64,000 bases of DNA from BOG-932 sp965276835 (lineage in GTDB: Bacteria; Pseudomonadota; Alphaproteobacteria; BOG-932; Roseiterribacteraceae), in the NCBI GenBank assembly GCA_965276835.1, contig OZ255631.1, positions 372,001-436,000 of the forward strand, given 5' to 3'. Numbering within the stretch: the stretch's first letter is position 1; every line of letters starts with the position of its first letter. A model generated the notes under the pieces. The model saw only the letters and a list, made by a program, of their open reading frames with translations. It was not told where the DNA came from and made no database searches. A program made the position numbers and the translations under genes. Of the stretch, positions 10,990-19,547 are shown in pieces.

Positions 10990-11066
10990 TGGTGGGAGCG
11001 GCAGGACTTGAACCTGCAACCAGACCGTTATGAGCGGCCGGCTCTAACCAATTGAGCTACGCTCCC
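10990..11066 (-). tRNA. tRNA with anticodon CAU (elongator Met or Ile2)
   Basis: A full cloverleaf reads on the minus strand: acceptor GGGAGCG/CGCTCCC, D-stem GCTC/GAGC, anticodon stem GGCCG/CGGTC with loop CTCATAA, T-stem GCAGG/CCTGC with loop TTCAAGT, discriminator A and an encoded CCA. The G1-C72 pair excludes initiator tRNA. A CAU anticodon is shared by elongator tRNA-Met and by tRNA-Ile2, in which TilS modifies the C to lysidine; I cannot separate the two by eye. Confidence 0.93.
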
Positions 11067-11120
11067 GAACCGCGACGTTTGTAGCGGATGATTCGGCAGC
11101 GGCCAAATTAGGAAAACGTT

Positions 11121-11145
11121 CGGGCGAAACCGGGCTTTCGCCCGG
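11121..11145 (-). terminator. hairpin terminator after the stress-protein gene
   Basis: On the minus strand CCGGGC-GAAA-GCCCGG (11145-11130) is followed by TTTCG. The nine-base arms CGGGCGAAA and TTTCGCCCG also pair, so it could act in both directions. It begins 10 bases after the stop of the gene at 11155. Confidence 0.55.
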
Positions 11146-11154
11146 CTCCCTTAT

Positions 11155-11781
11155 CTAAATCTGCACCGAGCTCGGCACTGCGGTTGCGCTCGGCGGCGGC
11201 ATGGCGATTGTCTCGTCCAGGCTGACCCAGCCTTCGGCGGTCCAGTCGACGGCCCGTTCCTCGATGTCGACCGCGCCGTGGGTTTTGAAGATGCCGGACA
11301 CTTCGGCGACCTTGGCCTCATCCACCGTGCAGGTCAGCAATGTGCCGCCGCGTTTCAGCCCCTCGGCATAAAGATGGGCGTCGGCGGTCGAAACGCCGTG
11401 GCGGACCAGCGAGCCGGCCACTGCGCCGATGACGCCACCCGCGGCGGCGCCGGCCACCACTGTCGCCCATGTGCCGGCCGCCAGCAGGAAGCCCAGCCCG
11501 GGAATGGCGATTGTCGATACGCCGGCCAGGAAGCCCAGCACCCCGCCCAGCCCGACGCCGACCTCGGCGCCCAGGAAGACGGGCGATTGCGCCTCGGAAT
11601 CCGCGTCGAACTGTTCGCGGGCAAAGGCCGGATTGATGGAGAGGGCGGGATGATCGCCCGTGGAATCGTTGGCCAGCAGCGCGATCTTGTCGGACGGAAC
11701 GCCGGCCGCAATGACGCCGGCAACCGCCTTCTTGGCGTCGGCGAAATGGTCATAGAGAGCAATGACTGTTTTTTCCCGCAT
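11155..11781 (-). CDS. general stress protein-like (YflT/DUF1269-type) with glycine-rich hydrophobic core
   Basis: Protein of 208 residues. The N-terminus TVIALYDHFADAKKAVAGVI resembles the general stress protein 17M (YflT) domain. A central glycine/alanine-rich hydrophobic stretch (about residues 72-128, with GAEVGVGLGGVLGFLAG and AAAGGVIGAVAGSL) looks like a glycine-zipper membrane hairpin. The family is often stress-inducible, but the biochemical role is unknown. ATG 11781 has GGGGAG seven bases upstream. It is divergent from uvrB across 170 bases and ends at a hairpin terminator. Confidence 0.7.
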   Translation of the reverse strand: MREKTVIALYDHFADAKKAVAGVIAAGVPSDKIALLANDSTGDHPALSINPAFAREQFDADSEAQSPVFLGAEVGVGLGGVLGFLAGVSTIAIPGLGFLLAAGTWATVVAGAAAGGVIGAVAGSLVRHGVSTADAHLYAEGLKRGGTLLTCTVDEAKVAEVSGIFKTHGAVDIEERAVDWTAEGWVSLDETIAMPPPSATAVPSSVQI

Positions 11782-11951
11782 AAGGAACTCCCCTCGGCGG
11801 ATCCGGCGACCGTAATTTGGAGGCAGGCCGCAAGACCGCTCATTATGTCAACCACCACCTATGAGTGTGGACCTCTCAAATCGCCGATTCAAGGTTGTTC
11901 TGCGAAATATTGTCGCTGGCGGGACGGCGTGCGAACCCCCATATTTGCCGC

Positions 11952-14105
<2,154 letters not shown>

Positions 14106-14122
14106 GAGGCGGACGCATAAAC

Positions 14123-14695
14123 TCAAGGAAGGATCGGGGCATCAATCAGCGATCGTTTGTCGTATTCCCCGGTTAACCATTTAACTGAAAAATGATTTAA
14201 AGATTTTTGGAAAATTTCATTACAAGAATATCCAAATACTAGACGGTATTTTTTAGCTTCTTCATTATCGACGAAGAATTGAGAGTTTTTATCTAATAAT
14301 TTTATTCTTTTGCAGGCTTTCGAGATCGGTTCTGAATCGAAACTCACTTCCGAAAGTGCGTGGGCGAATACATTCCTAACGTTCTTTATCACACATAAAT
14401 TTTCATACGCCAAAGTGCCAATAACATTTAGATTGAGAGCTGCGGATATTTTGCTGTCGAATGATGAGAACAGGCCGTTGCCATAGAATAATTTTAGAAT
14501 TTTCTTCGGGTCGCGCAACGAAAGCGCGTAAACAAGCATTCCTTGAAGGCCTATTTCAGCTCCCACCGCCATGGTGAGCGCTGCGCTCCTGTCCGGGATG
14601 TCACTATGCATCGCATCGAGCACAAGCCTCTTTATATTCTCCGATGGGGCCTCTCGGGTAAGCTTGCGCAAATCGGATTCCCAATCACCGGACAT
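14123..14695 (-). CDS. MltR-like (mannitol repressor family) protein in an AT-rich island
   Basis: Protein of 190 residues. The middle part reads like the MltR domain: GNGLFSSFDSKISAALNLN followed by LCVIKNVRNVFAHAL, then conserved acidic and basic positions. Family members are mostly uncharacterised despite the mannitol-repressor name, and no mannitol genes lie nearby. Codon use is AT-rich (many AAT, TTT, ATA), unlike every housekeeping gene around it, which suggests transfer. It begins 8 bases after the stop of the small ribbon-helix-helix gene, so the two are probably co-transcribed. ATG 14695 is preferred to an in-frame GTG at 14710. It converges with uvrB. Confidence 0.6.
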   Translation of the reverse strand: MSGDWESDLRKLTREAPSENIKRLVLDAMHSDIPDRSAALTMAVGAEIGLQGMLVYALSLRDPKKILKLFYGNGLFSSFDSKISAALNLNVIGTLAYENLCVIKNVRNVFAHALSEVSFDSEPISKACKRIKLLDKNSQFFVDNEEAKKYRLVFGYSCNEIFQKSLNHFSVKWLTGEYDKRSLIDAPILP

Positions 14696-14703
14696 TTCCG
14701 CTT

Positions 14704-14913
14704 TCACCACTCGCCGCGAATTTTTTCTTGATAAGTTAAGCCGTCAATACTCGTGTCACCCCACAGTGCGTAACCATCAGCAGATTGGCGGACAAGGTAG
14801 TGTTCGATGGCGTCGCGGATCAACTCGGCTCGCGATCGCTGGGTCGCTTTTGAAAGCATATCCAGCGCCTGGATTTTCTTCTCATCAATGTCAAGCGCGA
14901 TGCGCACCTTCAA
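14704..14913 (-). CDS. ribbon-helix-helix (CopG-type) DNA-binding protein
   Basis: Small 69-residue protein with a beta strand (KVRIALDID) followed by two helices (EKKIQALDMLSKA, SRAELIRDAIEHYLV), the usual CopG/MetJ/Arc fold of antitoxin or autorepressor proteins. The C-terminal tail (WGDTSIDGLTYQEKIRG) is of the kind that can hold a partner protein. No RelE/ParE toxin follows; instead the MltR-like gene begins 8 bases later. The annotated TTG start is weak; GTG at 14907 with GAGAG in front is equally possible and gives 67 residues. Confidence 0.65.
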   Translation of the reverse strand: MKVRIALDIDEKKIQALDMLSKATQRSRAELIRDAIEHYLVRQSADGYALWGDTSIDGLTYQEKIRGEW

Positions 14914-14980
14914 CTCTCTAATAAATCGCTTAACCTTCCTGTAGAGTTTGCGGGAAAATGGGGTCGAGGTCGATTTCCAA

Positions 14981-15220
14981 ATGAGCCCTCGCCAAAAATA
15001 CTACGGCTCGATGCTTGTTGGCCTGATCCTGGGATTGCTGACGGCGGCGTCTTCGGGAACGGCTCGCATCCTGTTTGTCACCCTGCTTCTGGCCGACGCC
15101 GCCCATATGGTCTTCATCCGCTGTCCGAAATGTCGAAAGCGGCTGAGTTCCATGGATGACGTACCTGGGGTTCACGGGCTGCCGGACGCCCACTGCGACA
15201 ATTGCGGAGCCGCCATATAA
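14981..15220 (+). CDS. small membrane protein with C-terminal zinc ribbon
   Basis: Protein of 79 residues. It has two hydrophobic segments (YYGSMLVGLILGLLTA and ILFVTLLLADAAHMVFI) followed by CPKC and CDNC, spaced as in a four-cysteine zinc ribbon. The metal site would sit just past the second membrane segment. Function unknown; not assigned to a named family. ATG 14981 follows GAGG at 9 bases; a TTG at 14948 is the alternative. It is divergent from the RHH gene. Confidence 0.5.
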   Translation: MSPRQKYYGSMLVGLILGLLTAASSGTARILFVTLLLADAAHMVFIRCPKCRKRLSSMDDVPGVHGLPDAHCDNCGAAI

Positions 15221-15265
15221 GAAAACCGGAATCGACCCGAAATCACTCATTTGAGTGCGGTCGAT

Positions 15266-15334
15266 TCAGGTCTTCGCAATTTCCGCCAGGATATCCGCGC
15301 CGTTCCGCACCAGCGGCGGGGTTCCAAATTTTTA
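15266..15334 (-). pseudogene. decayed C-terminal tail of a second immunity-protein gene
   Basis: On the minus strand the frame reads GTPPLVRNGADILAEIAKT and then TGA at 15268-15266. This matches almost residue for residue the last 19 residues of the intact gene at 16132-16536 (GEPVVVQSGAEILAEIAKT). No start codon or upstream part of the gene is left. It is therefore a remnant of a paralogous immunity gene, truncated at about 15335. Confidence 0.6.
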
Positions 15335-15412
15335 GATGTAGTCAGGCGGCAAATGGTCGGCGATCGTTTCATCGGCCGTTATGAAATCGGGGTTGAAATC
15401 GGGGTCGTGAAA
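15332..15412 (-). pseudogene. C-terminal gene fragment with a slipped DNA repeat
   Basis: A minus-strand frame reads HDPDFNPDFITADETIADHL and ends PPDYI-TAA at 15332. It looks like a real protein tail but has no start. The left part lies in a short tandem repeat of about 13-14 bases (GACCCCGATTTCA, three copies at about 15380-15420) which puts the repeats in different frames. It may be the remnant of a toxin or other partner of the decayed immunity tail next to it; this is inference. Confidence 0.35.
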
Positions 15413-15445
15413 TCGGGGTCGGAGTAAGAATATCTGCGCTACGCC

Positions 15446-15739
15446 TTAAGCCGCCAGCACAGCCTCCACGATATCCGGATGCTTGGCGATTACACGAAGA
15501 AGCGTCAGCGCCGCCCCGCTCGGCTTGCGAGTCTTTTGCTCCCACTTCCTGACGGTATCGAGTGAAAAGCCGTAGCGCGCGGCGAATTTGGCCTGCGACA
15601 GGCCGAGTTTCAGGCGGATCGCGCAGGCATCGGTGTCGTCGAAGGCATGCACGCGATAGGTCGCGGGATCGGCCTTGCCGTCCATGATGTCGCCCACCTC
15701 TTGCATCGCCTCGATAAGCCGCGCGCCCGCTTTGCTCAT
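15446..15739 (-). CDS. HigA-like helix-turn-helix antitoxin
   Basis: Protein of 97 residues with a C-terminal XRE-type helix-turn-helix: IRLKLGLSQAKFAARYGFSL then DTVRKWEQKTRKPSG, the usual layout of HigA-type antitoxins paired with RelE-fold toxins. ATG 15739 is preceded by GGAGAG at 7 bases. It lies 14 bases after the stop of the broken RelE-type gene, so toxin comes first, as in higBA. It should repress its own promoter through the palindrome at 16104-16118. With the toxin frame broken it may now be a free repressor. Confidence 0.8.
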   Translation of the reverse strand: MSKAGARLIEAMQEVGDIMDGKADPATYRVHAFDDTDACAIRLKLGLSQAKFAARYGFSLDTVRKWEQKTRKPSGAALTLLRVIAKHPDIVEAVLAA

Positions 15740-15753
15740 TCGACTCTCCAGCC

Positions 15754-16097
15754 TCAATAGTTTTCGATCAGGCGCTTCGCCAGATCGCGCAAGATCGCCA
15801 ATTCTGCCGCCGTGTAATTCGCTTTTTCGTTTTTGGCGAAGATGTCGATCAGAAACACCGGGTGCCGCCGATCTGCGAAATAGTGAATCACACGCACGCC
15901 GCCCCGCTTGCCCCGTCCGGCAACACCCCAGCGGAACTTGCGAATGCCGCCGCCGCCGGCACCAGATCGCCGTCTGCCGGATTGGCCGCCAGATGATCGA
16001 CGATCGCTTGGCGTTCCACGTCGTTCAAAGGCCCGGCACAGTGGCGAAGATATAAGCTTGTCTCGACAACTGCCACGAGCGGAACGGCATCAGTCAT
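15754..16097 (-). pseudogene. RelE/HigB-type mRNA interferase toxin, frameshifted
   Basis: The frame from ATG 16097 reads VVETSLYLRHC and AIVDHLAANPADGDLVP, then leaves the family. The continuation GIRKFRWGVAGRGKRGGVRV, IHYFADRRHPVFLIDIFAK and the C-terminus KRLIENY is intact one frame over, stopping at TGA 15754. One base is missing in a run of GCC units at about 15948-15963. Restoring it gives a 114-residue toxin. These proteins cleave mRNA at the ribosome. Loss of the toxin frame while the antitoxin stays intact is a common decay route, but the repeat tract also invites sequencing error or slippage. Confidence 0.75.
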
Positions 16098-16099
16098 GG

Positions 16100-16128
16100 A
16101 CTATAGCCCTAAGGGCTAGGACTTTCAA
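16100..16128 (-). promoter_or_regulatory. toxin-antitoxin promoter with operator palindrome
   Basis: On the minus strand TTGAAA (16128-16123) and TATAGT (16105-16100) are spaced by 17 bases. The spacer holds a perfect 15-base palindrome, TAGCCCT-A-AGGGCTA, at 16104-16118. This is the layout expected for autorepression by the HigA-like protein. The predicted transcript start is at or past the ATG at 16097, so translation may begin at a downstream GTG. Confidence 0.6.
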
Positions 16129-16131
16129 CGG

Positions 16132-16536
16132 TCAAGTCTTGGCGATTTCCGCCAAAATCTCCGCGCCGCTTTGCACGACGACCGGCTCTCCGTTTTCTTC
16201 GATCAGCCCTTCGGGAAGGTCGGCGATGACCGAGGCGTTGGCGACCACACAACCGCCGAAGGACCATGTCAGAACGCTGTTGGTCTGACGCAGGACTTCA
16301 TATAACGCGTCGTAGATATCGCTGCCACTGGCGCCGCCGATGCTGACGCCGTTCGTCACCTCCGCGTCGTCATCTTCGGCATACATTTCCCCGCCACCCC
16401 CATCGGGAAAGGCAAGCACCCACATATCCTCGTCACGCGATACGATGAAGGGTTCGAAAGCGTCACGCACAATCTGTGCTGGAAACATGTCGGGCTCGCC
16501 GTTCTTCAGGCAAATCAACTCGATGTCGAAGCTCAT
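16132..16536 (-). CDS. candidate immunity protein for the adjacent nuclease toxin
   Basis: Acidic soluble protein of 134 residues with no signal peptide. It begins MSFDIELICLKNGEP, has a very acidic centre (YAEDDDAEV) and ends SGAEILAEIAKT. I do not recognise a named domain with confidence; Imm52 is the kind of partner known for Tox-REase-5 toxins and should be tested. It starts 31 bases after the toxin stop with AGGAG eight bases before the ATG. This is the standard toxin-immunity order, and acidic immunity proteins commonly bind nuclease toxins. A truncated paralogous tail lies at 15266-15334. Confidence 0.6.
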   Translation of the reverse strand: MSFDIELICLKNGEPDMFPAQIVRDAFEPFIVSRDEDMWVLAFPDGGGGEMYAEDDDAEVTNGVSIGGASGSDIYDALYEVLRQTNSVLTWSFGGCVVANASVIADLPEGLIEENGEPVVVQSGAEILAEIAKT

Positions 16537-16567
16537 GAGAAATCTCCTGACTGTTTAAGCGGGAATA

Positions 16568-17881
16568 TCAATGAACAAAGGAACGTTTGAACAGGCCACG
16601 GGACAGCCAAGTCACGATTTTCTTTACGATGGCATCAACCTGATGAACCGTAATATTTTTATATCCTGCCTCGTTAAATTTGCCGCCAAAGAAGTCGGCC
16701 ATTCGCTTGCTGGCGAAGTAATAATCATCACCTCTGCCTTCCGACGCATCGTTTTGACGTCCGGCCTGTCGCATCATTCGAAGATAGAATTTGGACTGGT
16801 ATAGCTTGTCTGGAGGCCAGTTCAGCATCCAATCCATGCCCAGCCCCTTCGCCTCCATCATCCGGCCTGTGTCGTCGTCGCAACCGTCGAATCGAACGCC
16901 CAAATAGTTGATATCCAAGCCTCTCGGTAGACCGGTAATTTGCTGCTGATAAGCGAGCGAGCGGTTTGATCGTCCGTTAATATTTTCGGGAGTCGGAGTC
17001 GGACAGGCCTTGTCGTCATCGTCTTCAGAAGTTGACGCCGGATCGGGTTCAGAATCCGCCACGGTTGTCGAAGCTCTCGTAGCGAAGTCCGCCAGAGCCT
17101 CGTTGTCGAACATGATGCCAGTGCCAATCTGCTGGCCGACAACATAGCCGTTGTCGTGGTAAAAACCCTGCGCGTCGGGAAAGCCGTGATAGAGCGTTTC
17201 GATGTTCCCGGCTGCATCCAGTCGTGAAATCGTGACGACACCTTCATCCGAGCTGTAATTCATTCTGGGAAAGTCCGGAAACTCTCCAGAATGAATATTG
17301 CTCTTGTTGGTTGGGATCAGTGTCGCGGCTGCCAATGCGACCGGCCCGGAGAGGATTCCGACTAAACGCGCGATAAGGCCGATCGTTTCGGGCGCTAACT
17401 CCGCGGCGGTCGTCTCTTCCGCAACTTCCTCGGAGGCGGTCGCCGCTTCCGTAGGCGTTGTCTCCTCAGCTTCAGCGGCGGCCGGCGATCTCGCCTCCTC
17501 GCCGACGTTGTTCGTCCAGCGCCCGTTGTGGTCACGCGGCTGGCTGTCGTTGAAGGCCAGTTTTCTTTCGGGCGCTGCCTGCGGTAGGTCCGGCAGTTTC
17601 AGCAGCACACTGCCAATCATCGCGAGAGGCAGATCGCCTTTGTTCAAAGATCGAGCAACGCTCGACAGTCCGCCCAGATAAATACTCGCATCGGACTGTA
17701 CCGTTTTGCCGAAAACGTGATCGAACGTCCGCTGGATTTCCGGCAAAGATGCGGGAGCAAAGCCGTTTTCGGTCTTTTCAAGCAGAGGACGCCCCGCGAG
17801 CGTCAATCCCTCCGTGCTACACCAAAGGCCGCCCTCGCGCGGGCTAGAATCCAGTCGAATGGTGCGGACGGAAAATTCCAT
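16568..17881 (-). CDS. polymorphic toxin with C-terminal Tox-REase-5-like nuclease domain
   Basis: Protein of 437 residues with three parts. The N-terminal domain (about 1-100) has GLTLAGRPLLEKT and LSSVARSLNKGDLPLAM, which I do not recognise as a named family. A linker holds the SQPRDHNGRWT motif seen in phage-like and toxin proteins, an acidic Ala/Glu/Thr-rich stretch and one hydrophobic segment (LVGILSGPVALAAATL). The C-terminal tip (from about 302) has YQQQITGLPRGLDINY, then FDG (D332) and EAK (E343, K345), the PD-(D/E)xK pattern of Tox-REase-5. It probably cuts DNA in rival cells. ATG 17881 follows GGAGAAG at about 8 bases; 17938 is an alternative. The candidate immunity gene follows. 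Confidence 0.7.
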   Translation of the reverse strand: MEFSVRTIRLDSSPREGGLWCSTEGLTLAGRPLLEKTENGFAPASLPEIQRTFDHVFGKTVQSDASIYLGGLSSVARSLNKGDLPLAMIGSVLLKLPDLPQAAPERKLAFNDSQPRDHNGRWTNNVGEEARSPAAAEAEETTPTEAATASEEVAEETTAAELAPETIGLIARLVGILSGPVALAAATLIPTNKSNIHSGEFPDFPRMNYSSDEGVVTISRLDAAGNIETLYHGFPDAQGFYHDNGYVVGQQIGTGIMFDNEALADFATRASTTVADSEPDPASTSEDDDDKACPTPTPENINGRSNRSLAYQQQITGLPRGLDINYLGVRFDGCDDDTGRMMEAKGLGMDWMLNWPPDKLYQSKFYLRMMRQAGRQNDASEGRGDDYYFASKRMADFFGGKFNEAGYKNITVHQVDAIVKKIVTWLSRGLFKRSFVH

Positions 17882-17948
17882 GCTTATCTTCTTCTCCAGG
17901 GGCAACGCCGATCTCTTAGGCCTACGCCGTAGGTCCATGAATAGAATT

Positions 17949-17978
17949 TATATAGAACAAAAAGAGTCTATTTGTCAA
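17949..17978 (-). promoter_or_regulatory. near-consensus promoter of the toxin-immunity operon
   Basis: On the minus strand TTGACA (17978-17973) and TATATA (17954-17949) are spaced by 18 bases in an AT-rich stretch. It is the best -35/-10 match in the window. It lies about 60 bases before the preferred toxin start at 17881. Confidence 0.55.
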
Positions 17979-18041
17979 TTGCATCCATGTAGCAAGCCGT
18001 AGGAATTAGCTAACCAATCTCTGTGAAAGTTGGAGGACTCC

Positions 18042-18323
18042 ATGGAACGCCAATTCACAATCCAAGCGGCCAAGACAAACCTGTCCAAACTCATTGAGGC
18101 CGCACTGGCGGGCGGCGGCGTCGCGATCGCCAAGGGGAAGAAGCCGGTCGTGCGGCTGGTCGCCATTCCGGCCACCAAGTTCAGAATCGGCGTGTTGAAG
18201 GGAAAGATCACGGATCCGGTTCCCGATTTTCTTGAGCCTCTCAGTGGTAGCGAATTGGAAGGCTGGAGGGCGGCGGTTGATTGCCGTTCTGCAGACGGCA
18301 ACGAAAAGCCGCGCCCCGGTTAA
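18042..18323 (+). CDS. Phd/YefM-type antitoxin with altered C-terminus, no toxin partner
   Basis: Protein of 93 residues. The N-terminus QFTIQAAKTNLSKLIEAAL and IAKGKKPVVRLVAI is the Phd/YefM DNA-binding fold, and VPDFLEPLSGSELEGW matches the toxin-wrapping tail of the VapB-like members. Family members usually stop soon after W-E-G; here the frame runs on for about 18 residues. One G is missing after 18267: restoring it would read W-E-G-G-G-stop. No VapC/PIN toxin follows. GGAGG lies 5 bases before ATG 18042. The extra tail overlaps the terminator of the opposing gene. Confidence 0.75.
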   Translation: MERQFTIQAAKTNLSKLIEAALAGGGVAIAKGKKPVVRLVAIPATKFRIGVLKGKITDPVPDFLEPLSGSELEGWRAAVDCRSADGNEKPRPG

Positions 18324-18333
18324 GGGACGCGGC
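18304..18333 (-). terminator. rho-independent terminator of the YXWGXW gene
   Basis: On the minus strand a GC-rich stem (GCCGCG and CCC facing GGGG and CGCGGC, 18333-18308) is followed by TTTT at 18307-18304. It begins 27 bases after the stop at 18360. Confidence 0.7.
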
Positions 18334-18359
18334 CTGATCTTGCCGTCCGCGGCTAAAGC

Positions 18360-19547
18360 TTAGTGGTGCCTGTCGCCGCCACCGCCGTGGCCGCCACCGC
18401 CACCGCCGCCATGCGGCGCACCTCCGCCACCGTGAGGAGCGCCCCCGCCACCGTGCGGGGCTCCGCCGCCACCGTGCGGGGCTCCGCCGCCGCCACGCGG
18501 AGCACCGCCGCCGGCATGAGCAGCCGGCGCGTGTCCGCCGCCGCCGCGTGGGGCGTGTGCGGCCGCGTGCGGGGCAGCGGCGCGGGCTTGCGCATGCGCC
18601 GCTGCATGCGGCTGCGCGGCGCGATGTGCCGCTTGGTGGGCGGCGCCTGCGGCGTGTCCCGCTGGACGCGCTGCGTTATGCGCGCGGGCCTCGCCGGTAT
18701 GGGCTGCACGGGCAGCGGCGCCACGCGCCTCCCCGCCGCGCGCCCGGGCCGTCTCCGATCCGGCGCGTCCGGCGCGGGCACCACGTGCCGCTGCGCGGTC
18801 AGCGCGTGCCGACGCCGAAGTGCGGGCTGCCGCGCCTTCCGCCGCTACTGCGCGACGGCCACGTAAGGCGCCGGGCCTGTCGGTCGCTGCGACCGCCGGG
18901 TTGCCGTGATTGGCTGCGGCGCGCAGGTCGGGATCGCGCCGTGCCGCGGCCACATGCTGGCGCTGAGCGGCGGTCAGGCTGGCGTGCCGGTCACGCGCAG
19001 CGGCTTCTTGCGCCGCCGTGGCGCGGGCCTGCACACCGTTCGGGCCGCCGTTGAAGCTGGTGCGAACGCGGTTATTGTTGATGACGGTCTTGTTATAGAC
19101 ATTGGTGATATGCCGGCCGCCGAAATTGTTCACAGCGCGGTTGTAATGGAAGGCGCGGCCCTGCCAGAAACCGCCCTCGAAACCGATGCCGCCATAGCCG
19201 AAACCGTAATCGATGCCGCCATAAAAGCCGACATGCCGCCCCCAATAGCCGGCGTGGAAGCCATAGGCTCCACCCGCGAAGCCCCAGTAAGGCGGGGTCC
19301 ACAGCAAGCCGAAGCGCGGCGGGCGCACCCAGGTGCCCGGCACCCAATAATAATCGTCGCCATACGCCCAATAGCCCGGGGTCCACAGATAGCCCGGTGC
19401 CGGGATCGGCGGCTGGACATAGACCGGTAGGGGGGGCGGGGCGATTGGCACCGAAATGCCGATCGCGATCTGAGCGGAAGCCTGAACCGTCGGGACGGCG
19501 CATGCCAGACCGAGGATTACTGGAATGTAATAGCCCGAGAAACGCAT
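18360..19547 (-). CDS. secreted YXWGXW repeat-containing protein with Gly/His/Pro-rich tail
   Basis: Protein of 395 residues. A Sec signal peptide (YYIPVILGLACAVPTVQASA) is followed by a Pro-rich segment and YXWGXW-type motifs (GYLWTPGYWAYGDDYYWVPG, LLWTPPYWGFAGG, GYWGRHVGFYGG). A long Ala/Arg/His-rich middle follows, then a tail built from GGGGAPH units. It probably sits in the envelope or is secreted. The function of the repeat family is unknown. ATG 19547 has GAGG six bases upstream and is better than the GTG at 19559. A hairpin terminator follows. The low-complexity tail may differ in length between strains. Confidence 0.8.
   Translation of the reverse strand: MRFSGYYIPVILGLACAVPTVQASAQIAIGISVPIAPPPLPVYVQPPIPAPGYLWTPGYWAYGDDYYWVPGTWVRPPRFGLLWTPPYWGFAGGAYGFHAGYWGRHVGFYGGIDYGFGYGGIGFEGGFWQGRAFHYNRAVNNFGGRHITNVYNKTVINNNRVRTSFNGGPNGVQARATAAQEAAARDRHASLTAAQRQHVAAARRDPDLRAAANHGNPAVAATDRPGALRGRRAVAAEGAAARTSASARADRAAARGARAGRAGSETARARGGEARGAAARAAHTGEARAHNAARPAGHAAGAAHQAAHRAAQPHAAAHAQARAAAPHAAAHAPRGGGGHAPAAHAGGGAPRGGGGAPHGGGGAPHGGGGAPHGGGGAPHGGGGGGGHGGGGDRHH
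18405..18512. repeat. 21-base tandem repeat coding for GGGGAPH units
   Basis: Four to five near-identical 21-base units code for Gly-Gly-Gly-Gly-Ala-Pro-His in the C-terminal tail of the YXWGXW protein. The unit length keeps the reading frame, so copy number could vary without breaking the gene. Confidence 0.8.

Noticed and set aside
10990..11066. Initiator tRNA-fMet
   Set aside because: The acceptor starts with a G1-C72 pair and the anticodon stem lacks the three G-C pairs of initiators.
11782..11951. SOS box upstream of uvrB
   Set aside because: A GTTC is present near 11895 but no second GTTC lies 7 bases later, so the alphaproteobacterial LexA site is absent.
18415..18510. Possible CRISPR-like array
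   Set aside because: The repeats are 21-base coding units in one reading frame without spacers. No CRISPR array is seen in the window.
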